Assembly (NCBI GenBank): GCA_019413955.1
Contig: DXMX01000044.1
Coordinates: 1 to 16,259, forward strand
From: Collinsella sp.
Lineage (GTDB): Bacteria > Actinomycetota > Coriobacteriia > Coriobacteriales > Coriobacteriaceae
Length of the DNA stretch: 16,259 nucleotides
Direction of reading: 5' to 3'
The notes under the pieces are model-generated. The model had not been told where the DNA came from. It ran no database searches and saw only the letters and a program-made list of their open reading frames with translations. Shown here in pieces: positions 9,607 through 16,259 of the stretch (position 1 is the first letter of the stretch; every line of letters starts with the position of its first letter). Made by a program: the position numbers and the translations under genes.

Positions 9607-10857
9607 TTATGAAGTGCGGACGAGGGGAAGGCAGAGGCAGTTGGGACCGCCAAAGCCGTTTGTCAGCTCGAAGATAGAGATGGGGACAAGTTCAATACCT
9701 GCCTGCTCCAGTGCTTTGTTGGTTTCGGCGTTTTCTTCGTATACGCAGACCTTGCCGGGCTCCAAACAAAGGGTGCTTGTGGCATTGTTGGACCTTTCGA
9801 CCTCTGCTGCACCGGGATTTGAGCCACCGCAAAGGATAAATTGCAACGAACTTGAACCTAGGGCTAATCGCAACGCTTCTTTCAGTCCGCCTTCGACATG
9901 GCGTGCCCGGGTTGTCCCTTCCGATCTGCCCCGTGTGATGCGGTAGACCCGCGCTTGGTCGAGAAGTTCACGGGCAACGAGGAATGTCTCGTAGCCAACG
10001 CGAGTGAAATATGTGTCGAGATGAATGCAGAGGTCATCGTAGGGGACCTGAATGGCCCATACGGACTCAATAGTCGAGTTCTCATCCCAGAGCAAGTTAT
10101 TTGCCAGGGTGTCTATCGCCGCCGGCTCGGTTCGCTGGGAGATTCCAATGGCTACGTTTTCGCTGTTGAGGTTGTGCAGGTCGCCGCCTTCAATGTGGAA
10201 AGTCGATTCATGCTTGAAGAACTGGGGAGTCTCGCGGAAATCCGGGTGATACGTAAAAATCGTTTTATAGGCGATAACCTCACGGTTGCGCTCTGGCCAG
10301 TACATATGGTTGAGCGTGACGCCTTCGCCGATGACGCTTGCCGGATCGCGAGTGAACCACATGGTGTTAAGGGGGCTTACGAGAAGGTCGTCGGGCGAGT
10401 ATGCATCTCCCGTCAGTTTTGCGAGGCTGAATACCTCCTTATCCGTATCGAAGACCTGGGAGTAGCGGATGCCATTGACCGCTGCTTGAGCCAGGGCACG
10501 GGAGTCTTCGATGCGTTCGAGATACTCGCGAATGGCAGATTCGAGCTCAATGCCCCGAGCGCCACATTCTAAAACGTAGCTATCGATAAAAGAGCGACGC
10601 GCCTGCTCTGTCGCATCAAGGGCTTCGGTAAGAAGGTTTTCGAGATAGAGAATCTCTACCCCTTCGTGCTCGAGCATTGCCGAGTAAGCATGATGCTCCC
10701 TAAGAGCCTTTTCAAGATCAAATGAGTTGCTAGAAGGGCGCAGCGTAAAGACTTGATTGAACTGCCCGTCGGGGTAGTTGCGCGTTTCGGGGCCGGGACA
10801 GTGCAGGAGCACCCTTTTTAGCTTTCCTATTTCGTTTTGAACATGCAATGCGGACAT
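9607..10857 (-). CDS. arcA: Arginine deiminase paralogue with an altered active-site loop
   Basis: This 416-residue member of the guanidino-group-modifying family would convert arginine to citrulline and ammonia. Catalytic motifs are present: FTRDP (Asp171), HIEGGD (Glu223), HLDT (His279, Asp281) and the nucleophile Cys407 in GGPNCLCLP. It differs clearly from the arcA2 product. The Arg five residues before the catalytic Cys (399 there; Arg401 in the Pseudomonas enzyme as I recall) is Phe402, and LHRPG near the N-terminus is LHCPG. An Arg at that loop position helps hold the substrate in characterised enzymes, so the substrate or activity may have changed; this is inference. ATG 10857 follows GCGAGGTC; the in-frame ATG at 10905 is unlikely. 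It forms an operon with the XRE regulator and diverges from arcD. Confidence 0.9.
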   Translation of the reverse strand: MSALHVQNEIGKLKRVLLHCPGPETRNYPDGQFNQVFTLRPSSNSFDLEKALREHHAYSAMLEHEGVEILYLENLLTEALDATEQARRSFIDSYVLECGARGIELESAIREYLERIEDSRALAQAAVNGIRYSQVFDTDKEVFSLAKLTGDAYSPDDLLVSPLNTMWFTRDPASVIGEGVTLNHMYWPERNREVIAYKTIFTYHPDFRETPQFFKHESTFHIEGGDLHNLNSENVAIGISQRTEPAAIDTLANNLLWDENSTIESVWAIQVPYDDLCIHLDTYFTRVGYETFLVARELLDQARVYRITRGRSEGTTRARHVEGGLKEALRLALGSSSLQFILCGGSNPGAAEVERSNNATSTLCLEPGKVCVYEENAETNKALEQAGIELVPISIFELTNGFGGPNCLCLPLVRTS

Positions 10858-10961
10858 ATGACCTCGCTTTGGCGATGAGTATTTATTGCTTCCATAGTGG
10901 CACATTACGAGATCGTTTCAATTTACATCATATCTGTCACAGGCGAATGGCACGAGCCGAG

Positions 10962-10992
10962 CTGCTAATTGATGTTAAACATCAATTAGCAG
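10962..10992. promoter_or_regulatory. 31-bp palindromic operator candidate, site 1
   Basis: Perfect 15-bp arms surround a single central base. The inner 19 bp read ATTGATGTTAAACATCAAT (10968-10986). With no T-run and a position between divergent genes, a dimeric repressor or activator site is more likely than a terminator. The neighbouring XRE protein is the natural candidate; the TTGAT/ATCAA half-sites are seven bases apart, not the four of an FNR box. Confidence 0.75.
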
Positions 10993-10997
10993 AGTAA

Positions 10998-11016
10998 ATT
11001 GACGAATTACATCAAT
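10998..11016. promoter_or_regulatory. Operator candidate, site 2
   Basis: ATTGACGAATTACATCAAT shares 14 of 19 positions with the core of site 1, including the outer ATTGA and TCAAT. Its centre (11007) lies 30 bp from that of site 1 (10977), close to three helical turns, so two dimers could bind the same face of the DNA. Confidence 0.6.
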
Positions 11017-11082
11017 CTAAAGGCCGTTTACGGGCCGATGGCTTTCGTTGACGGGCGATGGGACGTAAGGAGGTTTTGTGCG

Positions 11083-11250
11083 ATGACACAATGGCTTTGC
11101 CGGCAACGAAAAACCCCTGAATTAAGGAGGAGAGATGGCAGAGACAGAAAAGAAGCGTGCCTTTCGAGTTCCGCACGTATACACCATCATTCTCGTCTTG
11201 ATGGCCGTATTTGCCGTTCTGACCTGGGTCGTGCCTTCGGGTTCGTTTGA
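11083..11250 (+). other. Possible Arg-rich leader ORF overlapping arcD start
   Basis: AAGGAGG at 11067-11073 is a strong ribosome site nine bases before ATG 11083. The frame runs 55 codons, crossing the arcD ribosome site and start in another phase. Its codons 15-17 (AGG AGG AGA, three Arg) are the arcD Shine-Dalgarno itself, and Arg also occurs at 7 and 9. A second option from the same ribosome site is GTG CGA TGA (11078-11086), encoding only Met-Arg. Either could make arcD translation depend on arginine or arginyl-tRNA. This is speculative; the ribosome site could also be a relic. Confidence 0.3.
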
Positions 11251-12571
11251 ACGCCAGGAGGTTAACGGCCGTGAGGTAACAGTTTCGGGCACCTATGAGC
11301 CTATCGACAAGGTCTATACGGACGAGGACGGCAACGAGGTTGATCTTCGCCAAGGTGTCTTCGAAGTGCTTGAGGCTCCTGCGATCGGTATCCAGCAAGC
11401 GGTCGAGGTCGTTGCGTTCATTTTGATCGTGGGAGGTTCCTTCCAGGTCATCACGGCGACCGGAGCCATCACGAGCGGCGTTGCTCGAGTGGTGAAGAAG
11501 TTCAAGAGCAAGGACGTCCTCATCATCCCGATCCTAATGGTGCTCTTTGCCTTGGGTGGCAGCACCTTTGGTATGGCAGAGGAAACGCTTCCGTTCTTTG
11601 CGATTCTTATGCCGATCATGATGGCCATGGGCTTCGACTCAATTACGGCGTTCATGACGGTGTTTGTGGGCGCCCGTATCGGATACATCGCATCTACCGT
11701 CAATCCGTTTAACGTTCTGATTTCTCAGGGCATCCTCGGCATCCAGGGCAACCCTCAGCTTTGGCTGCGTACTATCGCCCTTGTCGTGCTTACTGCGGTT
11801 GGCGTCGCATGGGTTGTAATGTATGCCCTCAAGGTGAAGAAAAACCCCGAAGCGTCCCCCGCTTTCCACGATGATATCGAGAAGCGCAAAGAGTTTGGCG
11901 CGGATGAGAATCTCCTCGATAGCGAGTTCACCGCTAGGCAAAAAGCCGTCATGGTTATTTTCGTGCTTGGACTTGGCGCTATCATTTGGGGTCTGGTGGC
12001 CCAGGGCTGGTACATGAACGAAATCTCTGCGATTTTCTTGGCCATGGCCCTTCTTTCGGGTGTTGTTTCCGGGATGAATGAGAAGGAAATCGCCGGCGAG
12101 TTCGTTAAGGGAATTGCAGACTTCGCGTTCTCTGCCATCGTTGTTGGACTTGCCCGCGGAATCCTCGTAATCGCCAATGACGGCCTCATCATCGATACGA
12201 TTCTCAATACGCTCGCCACGGCTCTCACTGGAGTTCCAGCCGTTATCTTTACGAGCATCCTCTATGTCGTGGATAACCTTCTGTCGATCCTCGTTCCGAG
12301 CTCCTCGGGCATCGCTGCCCTTACGATTCCCATTTTCGGCCCGCTTGTTGAGCTGATGGGCTTAAACCCCGAGGCTGCAGTTACTGGTCTTTCCATGGGC
12401 AGCGCGGCCATGTCTCTCATTTCGCCAACAAGCGCGATGCTCGTTGCCGGTCTTGGCGTCTGTAAGATTCCGCTTGGCCAGTGGTGGAAGGTCGCTTGGA
12501 AATTCTTCCTGGTCGTAAGCGTTATCTGCATGGCATTCACTGCGGTTTCGGGTCTTATCCCCCTGCCGTAA
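11135..12571 (+). CDS. arcD: Arginine/ornithine antiporter, YfcC/DcuC-like family
   Basis: The 478-residue protein is polytopic, with roughly a dozen hydrophobic segments beginning at residues 14-32 (YTIILVLMAVFAVLTWVVP) and ending with one near the C-terminus. It looks like the YfcC/DcuC-type carrier group (PF03606 as I recall), which supplies the arginine/ornithine exchanger in many anaerobes. Family-typical stretches include GGSTFGMAEETLPFF and the late LVPSSSGIAAL. It would import arginine and export ornithine across the cytoplasmic membrane. ATG 11135 follows AAGGAGGAGAG. It is the first gene of the arcD-arcA2-arcB-arcC2 operon, 42 bp before arcA2. The family is clear by eye; the substrate is assigned mainly from context. 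Confidence 0.88.
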   Translation: MAETEKKRAFRVPHVYTIILVLMAVFAVLTWVVPSGSFERQEVNGREVTVSGTYEPIDKVYTDEDGNEVDLRQGVFEVLEAPAIGIQQAVEVVAFILIVGGSFQVITATGAITSGVARVVKKFKSKDVLIIPILMVLFALGGSTFGMAEETLPFFAILMPIMMAMGFDSITAFMTVFVGARIGYIASTVNPFNVLISQGILGIQGNPQLWLRTIALVVLTAVGVAWVVMYALKVKKNPEASPAFHDDIEKRKEFGADENLLDSEFTARQKAVMVIFVLGLGAIIWGLVAQGWYMNEISAIFLAMALLSGVVSGMNEKEIAGEFVKGIADFAFSAIVVGLARGILVIANDGLIIDTILNTLATALTGVPAVIFTSILYVVDNLLSILVPSSSGIAALTIPIFGPLVELMGLNPEAAVTGLSMGSAAMSLISPTSAMLVAGLGVCKIPLGQWWKVAWKFFLVVSVICMAFTAVSGLIPLP

Positions 12572-12613
12572 ATGCAAAACCCCACATACAAGTTGTGAGA
12601 AAGAAGGATAGAG

Positions 12614-13858
12614 ATGAACAAAGGACTGAACGTTCATAGCGAGATTGGCGCCCTCAAGAAGGTGTGCGTCCATCGCCCCGGTATGGATCTTGTAAACATG
12701 AAGGCGGAGGATTTCGACCGCGTTTGGATTCACGACGCGTTCTATCTGGACTATGCCCAGAAAGAGCACGATCAGTTTACCGACCTTCTTCGCGGCGCTG
12801 GCGCCGAGGTCGTCTATATGGAAGAGCTGCTCGCTGAGACGTTTGACAAAGTCGAGGGCACTCGCGCAGAGTTCATGACGAAGTTCATGGGTGAGTCCGG
12901 CATCTCCAGCGCGGCCCTTCGCCAGGCCGTTGTCGAGAAGCTTGATTCGATTAAGGACAACAAGGAGTTTGTCCTTGCTGCCATGGGCGGCCTCTACGTT
13001 CGCGACCTCGAGATCCCCAAGGTCGGCGGTTCTCTTGCCAGTATGGACGGCGAGGAGTTGAAGGCTGACGATATGGTGCTGTTCCCCATGCCGGCCTCGT
13101 ATTTCTCCCGTGACCCCCTGGCTGTCGTGGGCAAGGGCGCTACCATGAACCGCATGTACTGGAATCAGCGCAATCGCGAGGTAATCTTCTACGAAACGGT
13201 GCTCCGCAACCATCCCGATTACGCCGGTAGCCCCATTTGGTATGACCACAACAGCGAGTGGCATATCGAGGGCGGCGATATCCTCAACATCAACGCCAAG
13301 ACGCTCGCCATCGGTATTTCCGAGCGCACCCAGACTGCGGCCATCGATGAGCTCGCCAAGAATATGTTCTGGGGTTCCGATGAGGCCGAAATCGAGAACA
13401 TCTATGCCATCAAGATTCCGCACGGCTATGCCTACATGCATCTCGACACCGTTTGCACGCAGGTCGATCGTGATAAGTTCACGGTTTACCCCGGCATCTA
13501 CCAGACGCTTCGTGCCTACCGCTTGACCAAGGGCGATACGGAGGGGGAGGTGCGTATCGAGGAACTCGAGGGCACCCTGCAGCATATCCTCGAGCTTGCG
13601 ACGGGTATGGACCACATCACCATGATTGAGTGCGGTGGTGGCGACCCGATCGAGGCTTCTCGTGAGCAGTGGAACGATGGTTCCAACACTCTTGCGGTCG
13701 CGCCGGGCAAAGTCTGCGTGTATGAGCGCAACGTTGTCACTAACGATGCTCTTTACAAAGCCGGCGTCGAGCTGCTCGTCGCCCCCTCCGAGGAGCTTTC
13801 TCGCGGTCGCGGCGGCCCGCGTTGCATGACCATGCCGTTCTGGCGTGAGGAAATCTAA
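12614..13858 (+). CDS. arcA: Arginine deiminase (canonical copy)
   Basis: Arginine deiminase hydrolyses arginine to citrulline and ammonia in the cytoplasm. The 414-residue protein shows the complete catalytic set: FSRDP (Asp167), HIEGGD (Glu219), HLDT (His276, Asp278) and nucleophile Cys404 in GRGGPRCMTMP. The substrate-loop Arg399 is present, as is HRPG near the N-terminus. It therefore looks fully functional, unlike the divergent paralogue encoded leftwards. The start codon follows GAAGGATAGAG at a good distance. It is second in the arcD operon and precedes arcB by 84 bp, a gap that contains a hairpin. Confidence 0.97.
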   Translation: MNKGLNVHSEIGALKKVCVHRPGMDLVNMKAEDFDRVWIHDAFYLDYAQKEHDQFTDLLRGAGAEVVYMEELLAETFDKVEGTRAEFMTKFMGESGISSAALRQAVVEKLDSIKDNKEFVLAAMGGLYVRDLEIPKVGGSLASMDGEELKADDMVLFPMPASYFSRDPLAVVGKGATMNRMYWNQRNREVIFYETVLRNHPDYAGSPIWYDHNSEWHIEGGDILNINAKTLAIGISERTQTAAIDELAKNMFWGSDEAEIENIYAIKIPHGYAYMHLDTVCTQVDRDKFTVYPGIYQTLRAYRLTKGDTEGEVRIEELEGTLQHILELATGMDHITMIECGGGDPIEASREQWNDGSNTLAVAPGKVCVYERNVVTNDALYKAGVELLVAPSEELSRGRGGPRCMTMPFWREEI

Positions 13859-13875
13859 CCAACTCTAGCGAATCT

Positions 13876-13901
13876 GGGCGGCGTTCGCATCCGCGTCGCC
13901 C
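13876..13901 (+). promoter_or_regulatory. Intercistronic hairpin between arcA2 and arcB
   Basis: GGGCGGCG pairs with CGTCGCCC (one G-U) around a 10-base loop, followed by the pyrimidine-rich ATCCCTTCTTGTTT. It may be a weak attenuator or an RNA-processing or stability element that sets ArcA above ArcB levels. The T-tract is interrupted, so full termination is unlikely. Confidence 0.45.
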
Positions 13902-13942
13902 ATCCCTTCTTGTTTGTCCCAACAATCGAAAGGACTCAAATC

Positions 13943-14950
13943 ATGTCTCTGAATATTTCTGGTCGAAGCGTTCTCACCCTGCTTGACTTCACGTCCGAGG
14001 AAATCGAGTACATGCTCGATCTGGCTAAAAACTTTAAGGATATGAAGCGCGCCGGTTATCCGCACCGCTTTCTCGAGGGCAAGAACATTGTCCTGCTGTT
14101 TGAGAAGACCTCCACGCGCACGCGCTGTGCCTTCGAGGTCGGCGGTATGGACCTGGGTATGGGCGTGACCTACCTCGACCCCGGCTCGTCGCAGATGGGC
14201 AAGAAAGAGTCCATCGAGGATACCGCCCGCGTGCTCGGTCGCATGTATGACGGTATTGAGTATCGCGGCTCCGACCAGTCGATCGTCGAGGAGCTTGCCG
14301 CCAAGGCTGGCGTTCCCGTCTGGAACGGTCTGACCAACGAGTACCATCCCACCCAGGCCCTTGCCGACATTCTTACCATGCGTGAGGAGTTTGGCGACAC
14401 GCGCGGCATGAAGCTCACCTATATGGGTAAGGAGCAGGGCAACGTCAGCGACTCCCTGATGGTTATCTGCGCCAAGCTCGGCATTAACTTCTGCTCCTGC
14501 GGACCCAAGGGCGATGTCGAGGGCGCCACGCACTTCGATCCCGAGCTTCTTGAGCGCTGCCAGGAGATCGCCGCTCAGAATGGCTGCACGATCCAGCTCA
14601 CTGAGGATATCGACGAGGGCGTCAAGGATGCAGACGTGATCTATACGGACGTTTGGGTCGGTATGGGCCAGGCTGAGGAGCTGTGGAAGAGCCGAATCGA
14701 TCTTCTCTCTCCCTATCGAGTAACGCCCGAGGTCATGGCCAAGGCAAACCCCGGCGCCATCTTTATGCACTGCCTGCCGAGCTTCCACGATACGCAGACC
14801 ACCATCGGCGCCGAGATTGCCGAGAAGTTCGGCGTGACCGAGATGGAGGTTTCCGACGAGGTCTTTGAGAGCGCGCAGTCTCGCGTGTTCCAGGAGGCCG
14901 AGAACCGCATGCATACCATTAAGGCCATGATGTACGCGACGCTTCGCTAG
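13943..14950 (+). CDS. arcB: Ornithine carbamoyltransferase, catabolic
   Basis: In the deiminase pathway this enzyme cleaves citrulline with phosphate into ornithine and carbamoyl phosphate. The 335 residues match the family. Motifs are STRTR (57-61, carbamoyl-phosphate binding), HPTQ (135-138) and HCLP (276-279, with the active-site Cys277). The catabolic assignment rests on its place between arcA2 and arcC2; sequence alone does not fully exclude an anabolic ArgF. ATG 13943 follows GAAAGGAC; the in-frame ATG 33 bases upstream would add an unconserved segment. It lies 23 bp before arcC2. Confidence 0.96.
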   Translation: MSLNISGRSVLTLLDFTSEEIEYMLDLAKNFKDMKRAGYPHRFLEGKNIVLLFEKTSTRTRCAFEVGGMDLGMGVTYLDPGSSQMGKKESIEDTARVLGRMYDGIEYRGSDQSIVEELAAKAGVPVWNGLTNEYHPTQALADILTMREEFGDTRGMKLTYMGKEQGNVSDSLMVICAKLGINFCSCGPKGDVEGATHFDPELLERCQEIAAQNGCTIQLTEDIDEGVKDADVIYTDVWVGMGQAEELWKSRIDLLSPYRVTPEVMAKANPGAIFMHCLPSFHDTQTTIGAEIAEKFGVTEMEVSDEVFESAQSRVFQEAENRMHTIKAMMYATLR

Positions 14951-14973
14951 TAGCTGGGAAGTGAACGAACACT

Positions 14974-15936
14974 ATGAGTAAACCGTACGGAAAGCCCGAT
15001 CGTATTGTCGTCGCCCTCGGCGGCAACGCCCTCGGCAACAACCCCGTCGAGCAGATCGAGGCCGTGAGCAACACCGCCCACGCTCTCCTTGGTCTTATCG
15101 AGCAGGGCAACGAGATCATCATCACCCACGGCAACGGCCCGCAGGTCGGCATGATCCAGAACGCCTTCGCCGCCGCCCACGACGCCATCGGTACCCCCGA
15201 GATGCCGCTGCCCGAGTGCGGCGCCATGTCCCAGGGCTACATTGGTTATCACCTGCAGCAGGGCATTGGCCGCGAGATGCACAAGCGCTACAAGCGCTGG
15301 CACGCCGCCACCGTCGTCACCCAGATCGAGTGCGACCCGGATGATCCCGCGTTCAAGAACCCGACTAAGCCGATCGGCCCCTTCTACACCGAGGAGCAGG
15401 CCAAGGAGTTCATGGCCGAGGATCCCTCCAAGGTCTTCGTCGAGGATTCCGGCCGCGGCTGGCGTCGCGTCGTCGCTTCCCCCGATCCCAAGAAGATCGT
15501 CGAGGCTGACTCCATCCTCAACCTGCTCGACAACGAGTTCATCGTCATCGCCTGCGGTGGCGGCGGCATCCCTGTCGTCCGCGACTACGAGAACAAGGGC
15601 TGCTACAAGGGCGTTCCCGCCGTCATCGACAAGGATCTGGGCGGCGAGCTGCTGGCCGAGGACTGCGACGCCGACGTCCTGTTCCTGCTGACCGCCGTCG
15701 AGCACGTCGCCATCAACTTCGGCAAGCCCAACCAGGAGGAGCTCGAGGACCTCACCGCCGACGAGGCCGAGCGCCTGGCCGACGAGGGCCAGTTCGGCAA
15801 GGGCTCCATGGAGCCCAAGGTCCGCGCCGCCATCAAGTTCGCCCGTTCCCGCAAGGGCCGCACCTGCATCATCGGCGCCCTGGACAAGGCCGCCGAGACC
15901 ATGGCTGGCCTCTCCGGTACCCGCATCCACGAGTAG
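14974..15936 (+). CDS. arcC: Carbamate kinase, operon copy
   Basis: This is the terminal gene of the arcD-arcA2-arcB-arcC2 operon and would turn the carbamoyl phosphate made by ArcB into ATP. Its protein equals that of the orphan copy at 7851-8813 except at residue 5 (Tyr instead of Leu), so all carbamate kinase motifs are shared. The first six codons are spelled differently (AGT AAA CCG TAC GGA here after ATG). This shows that the 5' end has a separate history from the rest. The ribosome site is weak (GGGAAGTG, about 10 bases upstream), in contrast to arcC1. It shares the tandem-hairpin terminator with arcC1. Confidence 0.96.
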   Translation: MSKPYGKPDRIVVALGGNALGNNPVEQIEAVSNTAHALLGLIEQGNEIIITHGNGPQVGMIQNAFAAAHDAIGTPEMPLPECGAMSQGYIGYHLQQGIGREMHKRYKRWHAATVVTQIECDPDDPAFKNPTKPIGPFYTEEQAKEFMAEDPSKVFVEDSGRGWRRVVASPDPKKIVEADSILNLLDNEFIVIACGGGGIPVVRDYENKGCYKGVPAVIDKDLGGELLAEDCDADVLFLLTAVEHVAINFGKPNQEELEDLTADEAERLADEGQFGKGSMEPKVRAAIKFARSRKGRTCIIGALDKAAETMAGLSGTRIHE

Positions 15937-16040
15937 TCTCTACTCCGTTGCCTCTCCCGTGGGCGCCAGGCAAAGCGCCCACAGACTAGCCTCTCTTCAT
16001 GAGCCCCGCGGTCCGCTCCGGCTGCGGGGCTTTTGCTGTT
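14992..16040 (+). repeat. 1049-bp direct repeat, right copy (arcC2 plus terminator)
   Basis: This is the partner of 7869-8917, same orientation, no indel. Because the copies are direct, recombination between them would remove 7123 bp carrying the XRE regulator, arcA1, arcD, arcA2 and arcB and leave one arcC. Confidence 0.93.
15959..16034 (+). terminator. Tandem hairpins ending the arc operon
   Basis: This is an exact copy of the arcC1 terminator: an 8-bp hairpin at 15959-15982, then GCCCCGC/GCGGGGC with TTTT at 16003-16034. It closes the arcD-arcA2-arcB-arcC2 transcript. Confidence 0.85.
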
Positions 16041-16044
16041 CGGC

Positions 16045-16090
16045 TAGTCATTAGGGACGTTCTTAAATGACTAGTCAAACAAGAGCGTCC
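16045..16090. repeat. 46-bp REP-like repeat, copy 1
   Basis: The unit contains GGGACGTTCTTAAA and the palindrome GACTAGTC, and it ends GAGCGTCC. It matches 16164-16209 with two substitutions. With the following bases it forms a large imperfect hairpin, since GTCATTAGGGACG (16047-16059) pairs with CGTCCCCAATGAC (16086-16098). A further GTCTGTCCCCAATGACTAG unit follows at 16111-16129. The look is that of REP/BIME sequences mobilised by REP-associated tyrosine transposases; none is encoded in the window. Confidence 0.75.
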
Positions 16091-16163
16091 CCAATGACCA
16101 CTCATTTAAGTCTGTCCCCAATGACTAGTAGTAGGCCCACATGGCTTCGACTTCGTTGAGGAA

Positions 16164-16209
16164 TAGTCATTGGGGACGTTCTTAAACGACTAGTCAAACA
16201 AGAGCGTCC
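16164..16209. repeat. 46-bp REP-like repeat, copy 2
   Basis: This direct copy differs from copy 1 by A to G before GGGACG and T to C before GACTAG. It is followed by 50 bases with no gene and a small hairpin, AGCCCG/CGGGCT (16228-16248), near the window end. Confidence 0.75.
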
Positions 16210-16259
16210 ATTACAGTCGAAATTGTCAGCCCGGGCCCGTCTCGGGCTACGATTGAGGC

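Larger units (their letters stand above)
10858..11134. promoter_or_regulatory. Divergent promoter region between arcA1 and arcD
   Basis: These 277 bases must carry the start signals for both arc transcription units. TATGAT on the minus strand (10933-10928) is a reasonable -10 for arcA1 and overlaps a TTACATCAT half-site resembling the operators. I cannot fix a convincing -35/-10 pair for arcD. The arcD side also carries a second ribosome site (AAGGAGG, 11067-11073) not used by arcD itself. Confidence 0.7.

Noticed and set aside
10968..10986. FNR/Anr or CRP box
   Set aside because: TTGAT and ATCAA are present but seven bases apart, not four, and the CRP TGTGA/TCACA halves are missing.
16045..16209. 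CRISPR array
   Set aside because: Only two full repeats, internally palindromic with REP-like partial units between them and no uniform spacers or cas genes.

Overview
The window most likely comes from a Collinsella-like member of the Coriobacteriia (Actinomycetota), an anaerobic gut fermenter. The core genes are GC-rich with strong Shine-Dalgarno sites. There is a single-chain pyruvate:ferredoxin oxidoreductase and a complete arginine deiminase (ADI) locus, and GGGGAC-type intergenic repeats lie at both ends. The genus is inferred from the overall look of the proteins, not proven.

Positions 1-2233 hold a visibly more AT-rich, minus-strand island that reads as a ribosomally synthesised, post-translationally modified peptide (RiPP) system. 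In transcription order it contains a radical SAM/SPASM maturase (2233-857), two homologous Cys-rich precursor peptides of 67 and 59 residues (687-484 and 453-274), and a 35-residue membrane peptide (195-88). The precursors share the start MKHIHP and carry three consecutive C-x(2-5)-D-x-C modules each. That layout suggests Cys-to-Asp thioether (ranthipeptide-type) or related chemistry. The cluster may continue beyond base 1. I regard it as the most novel content of the window.

Positions 2234-3656 are a poorly populated stretch. It holds a possible decayed T-box-like leader, an FHA-domain protein with no convincing start (probably truncated), and a REP-like hairpin. The gene nifJ (3657-7196) follows and ends in a 125-bp nested palindrome that includes a terminator.

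Positions 7332-16040 form the ADI region. An orphan carbamate kinase gene (arcC1, 7851-8813) comes first. Next is a leftward pair, a divergent arginine deiminase paralogue (arcA1) translationally coupled to an XRE regulator with an S24-like C-terminal domain. Facing away from it is a rightward operon, arcD-arcA2-arcB-arcC2. The divergent promoter region carries a 31-bp palindrome and a second related site centred 30 bp away, which are good candidates for the XRE regulator's operators. ArcD would exchange arginine for ornithine. ArcA makes citrulline and ammonia, ArcB splits citrulline into ornithine and carbamoyl phosphate, and ArcC makes ATP from it.

arcC1 and arcC2 are copies. I see no difference over about 1049 bp, from codon 7 through the terminator, while the first six codons and upstream DNA differ. 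This suggests recent gene conversion or duplication, and it places the rest of the ADI locus between long direct repeats. The right end (16041-16259) contains two 46-bp REP-like repeats.
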